Positions 1 through 12,000 of a stretch of DNA of 64,000 bases are shown in pieces. Numbering within the stretch: the first letter of the stretch is position 1; every line of letters starts with the position of its first letter. This DNA is from Chamaecrista fasciculata. Lineage: Eukaryota; Streptophyta; Magnoliopsida; Fabales; Fabaceae. The stretch covers positions 100,453-164,452 of the forward strand of contig QANZ01017106.1 of the NCBI GenBank assembly GCA_003254925.1, written 5' to 3'. The notes below the pieces were generated by a model, which was given only the letters and a program-made list of their open reading frames with translations, was not told the origin of the DNA and searched no databases. Both the position numbers and the translations under genes were made by a program.

Positions 1-36
<36 letters not shown>
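1..36. repeat. (AG)n microsatellite
   Basis: Pure AG dinucleotide run that starts at the window edge, so its full length is unknown. Confidence 0.97.
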
Positions 37-39
<3 letters not shown>

Positions 40-420
40 TGGAAAAGATAAAAAAAATGATGAGAAATGATAAGAAATGATAGATGGAGAGAGAAAATTA
101 TAATAAATGAGGGTAGGTAAAATTACTATTTTGTTTAATACTTTTTTTATATTTGTATTAAATTATAGGTAATTATAAGTGTATAAGTAGGGATAGATTA
201 GTAGTTGTAAGAGAAAATGAGATGATGTTGTGAATGAGATAATGATGTGGATGAGATGAGATGATGTTGTGAATGAGATAATGATGTGGATGAGATGAAA
301 TGAGATGAAATGAGATGAAGGTTCCAAAAAACACCAAACCATTACAGTTCATCCAATCCTAAGATGAGATGATGATTGAATGAGATGAGATCAAGATTGT
401 GAGGCTCCCGTAGTGTTAGT
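37..420. repeat. GATGAGAT-rich MITE-like repeat
   Basis: Repeated GATGAGAT / GATAATGATGTGGAT units, with a duplicated block around 218-300. The same wording (ATGAGATGAGATG, ATAATGAGATG) occurs in the element near 49975-50395, so both look like copies of one non-autonomous family. No coding capacity is seen. Confidence 0.5.
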
Positions 421-427
421 CATTAAA

Positions 428-1276
428 TTTAGATTGGTCAAAAACCTATTTTGGTTATTAATATTTAGTCAAAGTTACGTTTTGATCTCTAATGTTTTTT
501 TATTCCATTTGGTCCTCAATGTTTTTTAAGTCTAACTATTGAATATGGTTATATATATCTCGTTTTAAATTCAAATACGATTAAATCAAAGCTGAGTTAA
601 ATTTGATGAGTTATTTCTTTATCTAATTAGAATAATTGGCAGACGAGGTCAAATCAGGCATGAAATCGACTTCGAAAATGGGCCCCTTGTTTCATAAATT
701 TGGTCATATCTCTTTTGATTCAAGTCAGAATGCAACAAAGTCAGAGTTACAAATTACTTTTGACAAGTTCTTTCTCTATTCGGTTGGAGCTATTGGAAAT
801 GAGGTCAAAATAATACTCAAAAAATGAGTTTGTTTAAAACATAAATATTAACTTTTAGAGTATTATATTATTATTTAACCTAATTTTCCAACGATCCAAC
901 TAGACAAAGAAAGAACTTGTCGAGAGCAACTTAGAGCTCCGATTTTATTTGCATTCAAACTTGAAATGAGAGAGATATGACCAAATTCATGAAACAAGCG
1001 CCCCATTTTCGAGCTTGATTTTATGTTCAATTTGACTTCTTTTATCGATGACTCCAACTAGGCAATGAAAGAACTCATTAAATTTAATATGCAACTTTTA
1101 TTTAATCGTAGTCGAGTTTGAAACAAGATAGATATGATCATATTCAATAGTTAAGGACCAATAATGAAACTTTTAAGAAATATGAAGGACCAAAGTGGAA
1201 AGAAAAAATATTAGTGACAAAAACGAAACTTTAATAAATATTAGTGACCAAAATAGGTTTTTGACCATTTAGATTA
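428..1276. mobile_element. Foldback element with long inverted arms
   Basis: The left arm (TTGGTCAAAAACCTATTTTGG near 434) returns as its reverse complement near 1250-1272. Inner parts also pair: GAAAATGGGCCCCTTGTTTCAT near 675 against the complement near 985-1010. About 850 bp with imperfect arms of more than 250 bp each. Short ORFs inside the arms are by-products. It ends about 80 bp before the SDG40 start codon, so it bounds that gene's promoter. Confidence 0.75.
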
Positions 1277-1354
1277 CTGTAAAAGTGTTTTTAGTTCTTC
1301 CAGGAATTTGGAGAACTTGGATCGTTTTCAGACTAGGGTTTTTGTTAAAAGAAA

Positions 1355-4300
1355 ATGGAAGATGAAGAACGACGAAGCCTACAAGGCTTCTTAAAATGGG
1401 CGGCTGAACTTGGAATATCAGATGCAGCAATCACAATTCAACCACAACATTCTCTTTCCTCTTTGGGTTATTCTCTCTGTGTCTCCCATTTTCCTCATTC
1501 TGGCGGGTAACCTCATTATTTTCTTATATTCACTTACCATCAAATTTGTCATTGGCTTAAAAAATGTTCTGAATTGAGCTGATTTTAATCATCTCATATA
1601 TAATTTTCCAGTTCTCATGTAATAGTAAATGAGAACAGTTCATACATAACAAGGGTGTTATATGTTTGGAGAATTCCGCAGTAGGGGTTTAGGTGCTGTG
1701 CGAGACCTTAGGAGGGGAGAATTAATCCTCAGAGTTCCAAAGTCTGCCTTAATGACAACAGAGAATATCATGGAAGATAAGAAGCTTTCTCTTGCTGTTA
1801 ATAACCATCCTCATCTCTCATCTTCCCAGGTTTATTTCTTTACTGTATTATTTACATATTTTAAATCATGGCATCTTGGTTATGATTGAATTTCCTAGGC
1901 AATTCATTAAATATTTTGTGGCTTTTGGGCTTGTTTGATGCAGATATTGATCATTTGCTTATTATATGAAATGGGCAAAGGAAAGTCTTCAGAGTGGCAT
2001 CCTTACCTCGTGCATCTGCCACATAGTTATGACATACTAGCTACATTTGGTGAATTCGAGAAACAAGCTCTTCAAGTTCAGTTTCTGTTTTGAAATTTTA
2101 GATCCTCATTAGGTTAGGTTATTGCATCTTTACTTAAAATGTGTGCCAGCATTTCAATTTTTTGTTAATCTTTGTTAGAAATGACCTGAATGATGTTGTT
2201 ATTAGGTGGATGAGGCTCAGTGGGTCACGGAAAAGGCTGTATTAAAAGCCAAATCTGAATGGAAAGAAGCAAATGCTTTGATGGATGAACTCAAGCTTAA
2301 GTCCCAGCTTTTAACATTTAAGGCGTGGCTTTGGGCTACTGCCACGGTGAGAAAACCTGGCTATGATGGGGACCTATGCATGCTATAATGCCTGAATCCA
2401 TGATTTTGATATTAGTTCTCCATCTCATATTTATTGGAAAGGATTTGAAAATAGTATCATGTCATCACTAGTAGGAATAAAGACTACCATGTCCATAAAA
2501 TTTGTACGAACATAAAAGCTGCAGTACTAGCTGAGTTTTTTTTTCCCCATCATATATTCCCTAGTTTTATGGTACAAACATTGTGGGGAAGGGTGGGTAA
2601 TAGATGCACTACACTCACTCTGTGTAACTTTCCACCAAACTTTCATAGGTAACCTGGCTCGTTTATTTATACGTATATAATTTTGCGAAGAGGATGTTAC
2701 ACATGCTAAAGTAATTTAATTATAACTATCCATGTATTTTTTCATACCCATGCATGGACTAAAAATGATTTCTTATATATTTTAGTTTTGGTTTTGGTAC
2801 TTTTGGCTGATAGAAGTAGATTGTAGATATTCCTGAATAAACGTTTTATGGACTGAGCAAGTACTTACATACATGAACTGGGATTTCTTTTGCTTATTGT
2901 TTTAAGTTTACTTCATTAGTTTTGCATATTCGGAAGGAGTTTATTCATTGAAGTGCTAGAGTAATGACTGATGACTGATCTCATGCATCATAGGTCATTT
3001 ATCTGAGTTTGTTTTGTGTGTGTGTATGTGTGTTAACTGCTAGAAACCCATTAAAGTATTTTCTTTTTGTCTCTGTTTTTTTTCATCTGGAAAGGATTTT
3101 ATTGATTAACTTGTTCATGTATTACTTGTTATTGTTAGATAACTGGCTTCATTAATTGCTGGTTATGTGTGGGGTGTATTAGTTGTTAGGTGTAACCGTG
3201 TAAGTTACAATCTTTGAAAGTGTTTTCTCCCTGTCTCTGTCTCTCACTCAACTTTGTTGAAAATTTTGAAATGTAGATATCCTCCCGGACATTGCACATA
3301 CCATGGGATGAAGCTGGATGTTTATGCCCAGTGGGTGACTTGTTTAATTATGATGCACCTGGAAAAGAGCCACCTGGTCCTGGGAATGAAGAGTTTCTAC
3401 TATCTTACAGTTCTAACTCTTCCATCCATGTCAATTCTGCATCTGATGTTGACAATTCTGTAATAGTAGATGCAGAGCAGCTTGATTCTCTTTGTCAGAG
3501 ATTAACAGATGGTGGTTTTGAGGAAGATGTAAATTCATATTGTTTTTATGCAAGGAAGAATTACAAGCAAGGAGAGCAGGTATTGCTTGATTTTTATGTT
3601 GTAGTAGATTATAAGTCCATCTTAGGAAAAGAAAAGTCATGGAAAGTTTGGCAGGAATGCTTTTTATATAGTGCCCTGATGCCTAATATAAATGTTTATG
3701 CTCATGGTATTAAATTTTTAACATATGCTCATGCTCATGTTTATCCCACGGTTCTACCATAGCATGGCTAAAGTGACACAAACATATTCTTTCCCACATT
3801 TGAAGTCAATTATCTTGTGTGACAGTAAATAGTGATTAATTGTTGCTGGTCTAAGCTAAATTTCAAGTATAGAGCATTAATTGTTGCTGGTCTCCTGGGT
3901 GTAGATTATAGACTGAAATTAACCTTGCCTTACTCATCGAGTCCATTGTATTAAACAATGCAATGAAGGGTGTAAAAATACAAAACCGTTCCTTCTTTCT
4001 ATCTGTGATTCGGGTAACTTAAAAATAAATGTTACCTTCTTTCCACCAGGTTCTATTATGCTATGGACTGTACACAAATTTAGAGCTTCTTGAGCACTAC
4101 GGATTTTTACTACTAGAAAATCCAAATGACAAAATATTCATTCCGCTAGAATCTGCTGTATATTCTTCCAGTTCATGGCCTAAAGAGTCACTCTATATTG
4201 ATCATGATGGGATTCCATCCTTTGCGCTATTGTCAGCATTGAGGTTGTGGGCAACCCCTAAAAATAAGCGGAGGTCTGTAGGGCATCTTGCATATTCTGG

Positions 4301-4673
4301 TTCTCAGCTGTCGGCGGACAATGAAATTTTCGTGATGAAATGGCTGTCAAAGACTTGCACTGCCGCCCTAAAGAGTTTGCCGACATCAGTTGATGAAGAC
4401 ATGCTACTCCTGAATGCAATGGATAATAGTCAAGATTTTTCTTCTTTCATGGAGATCACAAAACCATTTTCTATTATGAATGAGATTCGTGCTTTTTTAG
4501 AATCTAATAATATGCTGGATGGACATGATTTAACAGATAGACTAGTATCCAGAAAAGCTAGAAGGTCCATGGACAAGTGGAAATTAGCTGTTCAATGGAG
4601 GCTCAGGTATAAGAAAGTCCTTGTGAATTGTATATCTTATTGCAATGAAATACTTGATTCTCTGTTGTCATAA
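1355..4673 (+). CDS. SDG40: SET-domain protein lysine methyltransferase, SDG40-like
   Basis: Six exons: 1355-1506, 1682-1829, 1944-2075, 2206-2346, 3277-3579 and 4050-4673. They join in phase into 499 residues, close to Arabidopsis SDG40 (about 490). The family is a plant SETD3/Rubisco-LSMT-like class of non-histone lysine methyltransferases that transfer methyl from S-adenosylmethionine; the SDG40 substrate is not known to me. Visible parts are the N-terminal helix (SLQGFLKWAAELGI), the SET start (GGRGLGAVRDLRRGELILRVP), the family motif DLFNYDAPG in place of the usual N-H core, the tyrosine region VLLCYGLYTNLELLEHYGF, and a C-terminal substrate-binding-like helical domain ending WRLRYKKVLVNCISYCNE. 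The start is the first ATG after the GACTAGGGTTTTTG leader. Exon 2 starts at 1682; using upstream AGs would bring in a stop or break the frame. All introns are GT-AG. Confidence 0.95.
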
Positions 4674-5819
4674 ATACACAATGTTATAGAGATGGAGTGT
4701 GGCTTGAAGTCTCTTTCCCCCTGATTTTCCCGTTGAAATTTGTTTTTTTTTTGGCCTGATTTCCCGTTGAAATAATAGATGATGAAAATAAAAGGCATGT
4801 CAACTATGTAATTTATTGATGGAATCCACAAAGCTGTGCCTTTATTTGTTCAGAAAAAGATTCGTTGACTAATTAATATCAAAAAGAGAAGAAATCAAAT
4901 GTCTTTTAGGTAATAAACTGAGGCATGCTTTGATTAATAATAATTCCTCCTTCTGTTGTAGAGCTTTAAGTTTGAGCAAATTTCCCCCCTAAAATGTTAA
5001 GTTACACCCACTGACCACCACATCTTTTGATCTTTTCCAGAATTTCTTGGTCTCGAATGCTGTTGTATTCATACTTTGCATTGCATTTTTTATTCTGAAT
5101 AATAAATAATGGTGTATAAATTAGAATAAATCAATAATTTTATCATTGAAAGTTTGATATATTCTTAGTTTTTTTTTTTCAAAAACTTATAATTAATGTG
5201 ATTATGTACGAAAGATGGACTTAACCAGCAAATGATTTCGCTGAGCTCGAAGACTTACTCTAACTATGGACTGGGGCAACTTAACCATGGCATGTTGTGG
5301 GGGCTTTGCCATTTTGTGAGCCTGACTGATTCTAGCCATCAGATCATCCGTTGTTTTGGAAAAAAAAAAAAATCAAAGTATTACTGATTGCAAATCATGG
5401 ACTGAAAAACTTAGTACCTTTTCAATGATGGATATGTTTGATTCCTATTTCTAAAAATTATTTTAGAAGTTCAAAACATCTTTTTTTCACGTTTCAAATT
5501 TTAAAAATAACATTTAATGTTTTGATTTTATTTTTAAAATATCTCATCAAACATATATGTTTTTATTTTTAAAAATAAAAAAAATACTTGTAGAGAAGAA
5601 AATGAAAAGCTTTTTCTCCCTTCCTTTTGCCTTTTCTAACCGTGGCATCTTATTGGAGAGAATGATGTTAACCACTTCCAATGCTTGAATATATTTGAAA
5701 ATTCCTCGGAAACCTAGACTACAGAACACAATGCTTATATCTGGAAAAAAAAAACACATAATGTAATAGTTATAAAGCATGAAAATAATCCCCATTAATC
5801 ATTCAGTATCCTAATTCCT
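4674..5819. other. Intergenic spacer without recognised genes
   Basis: 3' flank of the SDG40-like gene. AT-rich with several poly-T/poly-A runs. A - strand reading frame at 5547-5795 is low-complexity and resembles no family I recognise. I see no RNA gene or clear element. Confidence 0.6.
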
Positions 5820-6590
5820 AAGTGATTGTAGAAAGAGATGGATCAGATTCAATTGGCTTGGATCTCAAAAAGAGAAAAATCGCTCAGTATAATCAGATTC
5901 GATCATCTGGGGAAATAATCATCACTTCCATCTCTATAACGAAACCAAAATTCAAATGTTCAAGGCTGCTAAATGTGATGTGTATCCTCTTAATTGTTTC
6001 AAAATTGTTGGGTCTAATTTCAGTAATTAAGAGAGATATAATATCGACAATGTGCATAACGCAAGAACCTTAAAATATTATATCTATATTTTCTATCCAA
6101 TGACACTTCCAAATCCTTACGAAATTTGAGCGAGAAGTGAGATAAGAGTTTTGGCTTGGAAATTCAATCCCCAAAAGTAATTGTAGAAAGAGATGGATCA
6201 GATTCAATTGGCTTGGTATCTCAAAAAGAGAAAAATCGCACAGTATAATCAGCGTCGATCATCTGGGGAAATAATCATCACTTCCATCTCTATAATTCTC
6301 AGACCCTAAAGAACCAACCAATGCATCTAATAAATCCCACTAACAGCGAAACCAAAATCCCAATGTTCAAAGCTTTTAAATGACATTAGTATCCTCTCAA
6401 TTGTTTCAAAATTGTTAGGTCTAATTTCAGTAGTCCAGAGAGACATATAGACAATGCTCATATCACATGAACCCTAAAATATAATCTCTATCTTTTCTTT
6501 CTCCAATGACACTACAAAATTCTTTCGAAATTTGAGTGAGAAGTGAGATCAGAGTTTTGGCTTGGAAATTCAATCCCCTAAAAGGAGAAT
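5820..6590. repeat. Tandem duplication of about 360-400 bp
   Basis: Two diverged direct copies, about 5820-6177 and 6178-6585. Both begin ATTGTAGAAAGAGATGGATC and end TTGGCTTGGAAATTCAATCC. The second has an extra block (about 6297-6345). A third, partial and weaker start is seen at about 6590-6660. Function unknown; on the - strand the copies lie downstream of the promoter-like segment at 6930-7000. Confidence 0.85.
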
Positions 6591-6929
6591 GAATTATAGA
6601 GATAGCAAAGTTGGAATCAACTTCGATCATATGGGGAAAGTCTCGTCATATCTCTTCCAACTCAACAATTAGTAGATTCGAAACTAGAAATAGATTAGAT
6701 CGAAACTGTTTTCATAAATTCGATAAAGAGTATTGAAATGGAAAAGATAAAGCAAAGGAAAACAATTTTTCCTTCTCTGCAGTCGGAGCTGAGATCGAAG
6801 GCTGAATAAGCCAAGCACTGGCGATCACAACAAAGCTCAACCCAGAAGCAATTACGAGAAGGAATCAGAGTGAAAGATATAAAATGATGAAGAGAAACGA
6901 CACAGTGATTTGTAGAGAGATGGTGAAGC

Positions 6930-7000
6930 AGTTTATAAAGGAAGACACCGCCGACGAAACCCTAATTCTTTTTGAGTCAGAATGATCGAAACCCTAATTC
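6930..7000 (-). promoter_or_regulatory. Telo-box promoter facing left
   Basis: Read on the - strand there are two telo-boxes (TTAGGGTTT; + strand AAACCCTAA at 6957-6965 and 6989-6997), then a TATA box (TTTATAAA, 6932-6939), then a CT-rich leader. Telo-boxes near the start site are typical of plant ribosomal-protein, translation-factor and snoRNA genes. No coding frame that I recognise follows, so the product is unknown: a small RNA gene, or a gene whose body has been lost, are both possible. Confidence 0.5.
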
Positions 7001-8286
7001 GAATGTGTGCGAAAGAAAACAAAACCTAATTTAGAAGAGGCTTCTCGTGATGAATGGATCGGGCCACGTAGAATAAATATGAGCCCATAAATGTTTTTTT
7101 TATTAAAATTGTATTTTGGTAAAATGACCCCAAAAGTATAACTAAAAATGACTCGGGAATACCAAATGTACTTTTGCCAAAATAAAACACTCAGGATAAA
7201 TTTGGATCCTTAACAAAATCATAAATCATCCTTGGCTGATGTTTTTTTTTTCTTTCCAGATATGGGCCTTTCAATTGTAATATGTATATAAAAATGTCTT
7301 TCTAATTAAGTTATGAACTTATGATGTGTTATAATCAAATGTAATTTTTTATTAAATGATTTAATACCAAAATTGTAATTTTTTTACTTCTTTTTTATAG
7401 AAAATTTAAATTTGAAACCATGTTAAATTCTTGTAAGAGGGATGCTAGTTATATTATTATTTCTTAAATGAATATGCTTATTTATTTTATTTTAAAATGG
7501 TTACATAGAATTTATTCGTTTGTATAATATGGATGAGAGAGGAAAAACTATGTAATCTTGATTTTTTTTTTCATCAACGTGAGTTGCATAACTTATATCT
7601 TCACTGTTGCCTTATTATTATTATTATTATTATTATTGTTATTATTATTATTATTATTATTATTTATTAAAAAATTAAAATAAAAATTCCATTGGAAGGG
7701 AAATGTGCTCACCTATTCGTAAGCAAACCCTAACGATTTTTTTTTTTTTAAAGAAATTTCCAACAATCTTAAATCCTTACTTTTATTCAGCTTAGTTCTC
7801 TGCATGAATTAGCGGACACCTTTTCTAGTATGGCTGTGTATGCTTAGTGTTAATCTGATGATTAAAATATATGAGAAAATTGATATAATATATTAATATG
7901 CAATGTAAGTTGTGAAAGTTGGAAGATCTTACTTCTTAAAAGGTAAATATGAATTTATGGAGTAGGAATCATATGCCTATACAGCCTCTTGAACAGACAT
8001 AAAGACATCTAAGAAACCTTAGATTAGATATACAAGACAAAGAAGAAAAGAATGATACCTATAATTCCACATTAGAAGTATTACTCAAGGAGGCATTCGC
8101 TTTTGAAGCTTTGAATATTCATGGATAGAAATATTCTTTTCCTTTTCCTCCCTTAACAATTGTTCCTTTTCCAACCCTTTCAAATTCACCAATCCACAGC
8201 TTCCTTATGGGCTAGGATTCCAGCCAAAAAATTATTTTTTTTTCTCATGAAACAACCTTGTATTGATACTAAAGTCATAACACTGC
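7001..8286. other. Intergenic spacer
   Basis: AT-rich spacer upstream of the sucrose synthase gene. It holds a (TTA)n run (7611-7668) and poly-T tracts. No supported gene. Confidence 0.6.
7611..7668. repeat. (TTA)n microsatellite
   Basis: TTA/ATT trinucleotide array with one interrupting TTG. Confidence 0.95.
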
Positions 8287-8287
8287 A

Positions 8288-8299
8288 TATATATATAAA
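8288..8299 (+). promoter_or_regulatory. TATA box of the sucrose synthase gene
   Basis: TATATATATAAA about 90 bp before the start codon, the usual distance once a short leader is allowed for. Confidence 0.6.
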
Positions 8300-8386
8300 T
8301 TGAAAAACATCTCATCCAATCAAGATCATCTTCCTTTCCGGCTTTCTTTCTCAACCTCAGTTTAATTTTCTGTGTTGAAAATTGAA

Positions 8387-8976
8387 ATGGCCTCTGCAAC
8401 AGCATTAAAGCGCTCGGATTCTATAACAGACAACATGCCGGACGCATTGAGGCAGAGTCGATACCACATGAAGAGGTGTTTTGCTAGGTACATTGAGAGG
8501 GGAAGAAGGATCATGAAACTTCAACATTTGATGCAAGAAATGGATCAAGTTATAGATGACATGCACGAGAGAAATGAAGTGATGCAGGGAATTCTTGGCT
8601 TCATCTTGAAATCCACACAGGTGTAGATTGATACTATAATTGTGTGATATTGTGACTGTCATTGATGATGAAAATTGCAGGAGTTTGATTTGTTGTGGTG
8701 TGAAACTTGCAGGAAGCTGTTGTCAGTCCACCATATGTTGCTTTTGCTGTGAGGCCAAATCCTGGATTATGGGAATTTGTTAAAGTGAGCTCTTTGGATC
8801 TCTCTGTTGAGGGAATCTCCTCCACTGAGTACCTGAAATTCAAAGAAATGGTATATGACGAAAAGTGGTATGTTTCTTTTTCTTTTTCCTTTTACAATTT
8901 GATATGCTGATTATATTTAGAAAAAAGAAAATGAAACCTATCTAATAATCATACCAGAGTCTATTCTATAATAATA

Positions 8977-9007
<31 letters not shown>

Positions 9008-12000
9008 ATTCAACCAAAATGAAAGACAAAAAATGCCATGAAATAGTAGTGTGCTAGCTCTAGCTTATAGATTTAAACGTTTTGTGTCATCATACTAAAA
9101 ATACATGTATTGCCAAGAAACGTCTACATGATATTAGCATGATGAAAAATTTCAAACAGTACATTCCAACATAATACTTTTAGCAACGTATTTTTAATAC
9201 TAAACATTGATTTAGTTTGTCATACACAAAGAGTTATGTCACTCTAGTAAATGTTTAAACTCTACTGTACCGCATCACCTTGAGGGTCTTCTGTCAAGAT
9301 CTTATTGTTATCAGCCGCACGATATACCTTGATGTTTGTGACGATTAGTATCACTGATCCATATTGTAGGGCAAATGATGAAAACGCATTGGAAGCAGAT
9401 TTTGGAGCGTTTGACAGCAAAATCCCTCATTTAGCTTTGCCATCTTCCATAGGAAATGGGCTCAGCTTTGTTTCCAAGGTTTTATCATCAAAAGTAAGCG
9501 GGAAATCGGCCAAAATACAGATATTAGTTGACTACTTGTTAGCACTGAATCATCGGGAAGAAGTAAGTCCAAGAACACGAGTCATGAGGTTAATTTAATT
9601 CATAAAACAAATTTTTCATCAAGAATATTAATGGTGGATGTCCATTTTCCTTGCATAATCTAAATTGGCAGAGCTTAATGATAAATAACACACTAGCTTC
9701 AGCTGCCAAGCTCCAGCTGGCACTAATAGTAGCTGATACATTCCTCTCAGGACTTCCTGCTGACACTCCATATGATAGTTTTGAGCTAAGGTTAGTCTTT
9801 CATTATTCTATTGAATGGGCTCAGGATAATGTAATTCAATATTAATGCGATATTTCGTTCACAGGTTCAAAGAATGGGGTTTCGAGAGAGGCTGGGGAGA
9901 TACAGCACAAAGAGTGAGGGAGACAATGAGAATTCTGTCAGAAGCACTCCAAGCACCAGACCCAGTGAATCTGGAAAAGTTTCTCAGCAGAATTCCCATT
10001 ATATTCAATGTAGTGCTTTTCTCTATTCATGGTTATTTTGGACAAGCAGATGTCCTTGGCTTGCCAGACACAGGAGGCCAGGTAAAAGTTTTAAACTTCA
10101 CTGCAATTTGTCAGTTTAGAGGGATGGGGTGATTAGGATCAAACTCCTGACCTTGGTCAAGAAGGCTTTAATTCTGTATCTGGTAACTATTGGAAAAGAT
10201 TACATAACTGTTTGTGATCTCTGAGTTGCTCAAATATTGAACAGGTAGTTTACATATTGGATCAAGTTAGAGCTCTGGAAGAAGAATTGCTCCTCAGAAT
10301 TAAGCAACAAGGATTAACTATGAAGCCTCAAATTCTTGTGGTAGGTTAACACATACTGCAACTGAATGACCTTCTTCTATTCATGCATACGACAAACTTT
10401 TTTACCAGAATTATGCATGTATATTCTTAACTTGACAGGTTACAAGACTCATACCTGAAGCTCGAGGAACCAAGTGTAACCAGGAGTTGGAACCTATAAT
10501 TGATACTAAGCACTCTCACATTTTACGTGTGCCATTTCAGACAGAAAGGGGAATCCTACGTCAGTGGGTTTCTCGCTTTGACATTTATCCCTATCTTGAG
10601 AGGTTCACTCAGGCACGTGCATCTACTTTAACAATCATTACCTAGCAGTTTTTATTTTAAAGAACTTCCCTTTGACTGATCCTCTTGTTCATAATAATAG
10701 GATGCCACAGCTAAGATTCTGGACCTCATGGAAGGACCACCAGATCTTATTCTTGGAAATTACACTGATGGGAATTTAGTAGCGTCAATGATGGCTAGTA
10801 AACTAGGGATAACTCTGGTTTGATCACTATCCATTTCTTTATTTATTGTTTCCCTTACAAAATTTGTGTGGCTGATGTATTTTTTTGTCATATGTACTAA
10901 TTTGTTAGCTTCCTTGATAACCAGGGAACTATAGCACATGCTCTAGAAAAGACTAAGTATGAAGATTCAGATGTCAATTGGAGGGAGTTCGACTCCAAGT
11001 ATCATTTCTCATGCCAATTCATGGCTGATACAGTTGCTATGAATGCAGCAGATTTTGTCATAACCAGTACTTACCAAGAGATTGCTGGAAGGTTTGATCA
11101 TTAGCTTTATATAAAATCTACAAAAAACGAAACCAAGTTATTTTTCTCAGTGTTTCTGTATTAGTTGAAAGTTTGTTTTACATACTGAACACTCACCAGA
11201 GTTACTTTTATAGCTCATTCCAAAAAAAATTGACTCCTATAATGAGTTTGTAACATACTGAGTTCTGAAAGTTCTTGTTTGCAGCAAAAGCAGACCTGGA
11301 CAATATGAAAGTCATGCCGCATTCACCCTCCCAGGCCTGTGCAGGGTTGTTTCAGGGATTAACGTATTCGATCCCAAGTTCAATATAGCTTCACCTGGAG
11401 CTGACCAGACTGTCTATTTTCCTCACACAGAGAAAGACAGAAGACTTGTTCAATTTCACCCTGCAATTGAAAACCTGTTGTATAGTAAAGTGGAAAACAA
11501 TGAGCAAATGTAAGTGGGTATACTATTTTGGATAAATTACACTTTGGTACCCTAGTGTATGGACCGGTTCCACTTTGGTACCTTATTCTTTCAAAAGTGA
11601 TATTTTGGTATCCTGTTCGCACTCTGGTCCCAAAACTTTTTTTTTCGTTACCTCTTGATGGATAAAAGAACATGTATGTCATGTGCATGGTCAAAAACAT
11701 GAAATCCACCATCCAAAACTCAAGTTTCACAATTTAGCCTCCAAAAAACACGATTCTGTATATACTTTAAGACAGAGGATTTTGTGTTTTTTTGAGACTG
11801 AATCGTGAAATCTGAGTATATGAGGGCGAATTTCGTGTTTTTGACCATACACATAACCTGCACATGTCTTTTTTCCATAAAAAGGTGACAGAAAAATAGT
11901 TTAGACTACCAAAGTACTAACAACGAATAAAACAAGGTATTAAAATGTCAATTTTGAAAAAATATGGTACCAAAGTGAAACCGGTCCATACCTTAGGTTA

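Noticed and set aside
1662-1681. Upstream extension of SDG40 exon 2 from the ATG at 1662
   Set aside because: The only AG that keeps the frame and the GGRGLGAVR block is at 1680-1681; upstream acceptors break the frame or meet a stop.
5547-5795. 82-residue - strand frame with a TTTTCCAG acceptor-like site
   Set aside because: Low-complexity ends and no recognised protein; too little to call a gene.
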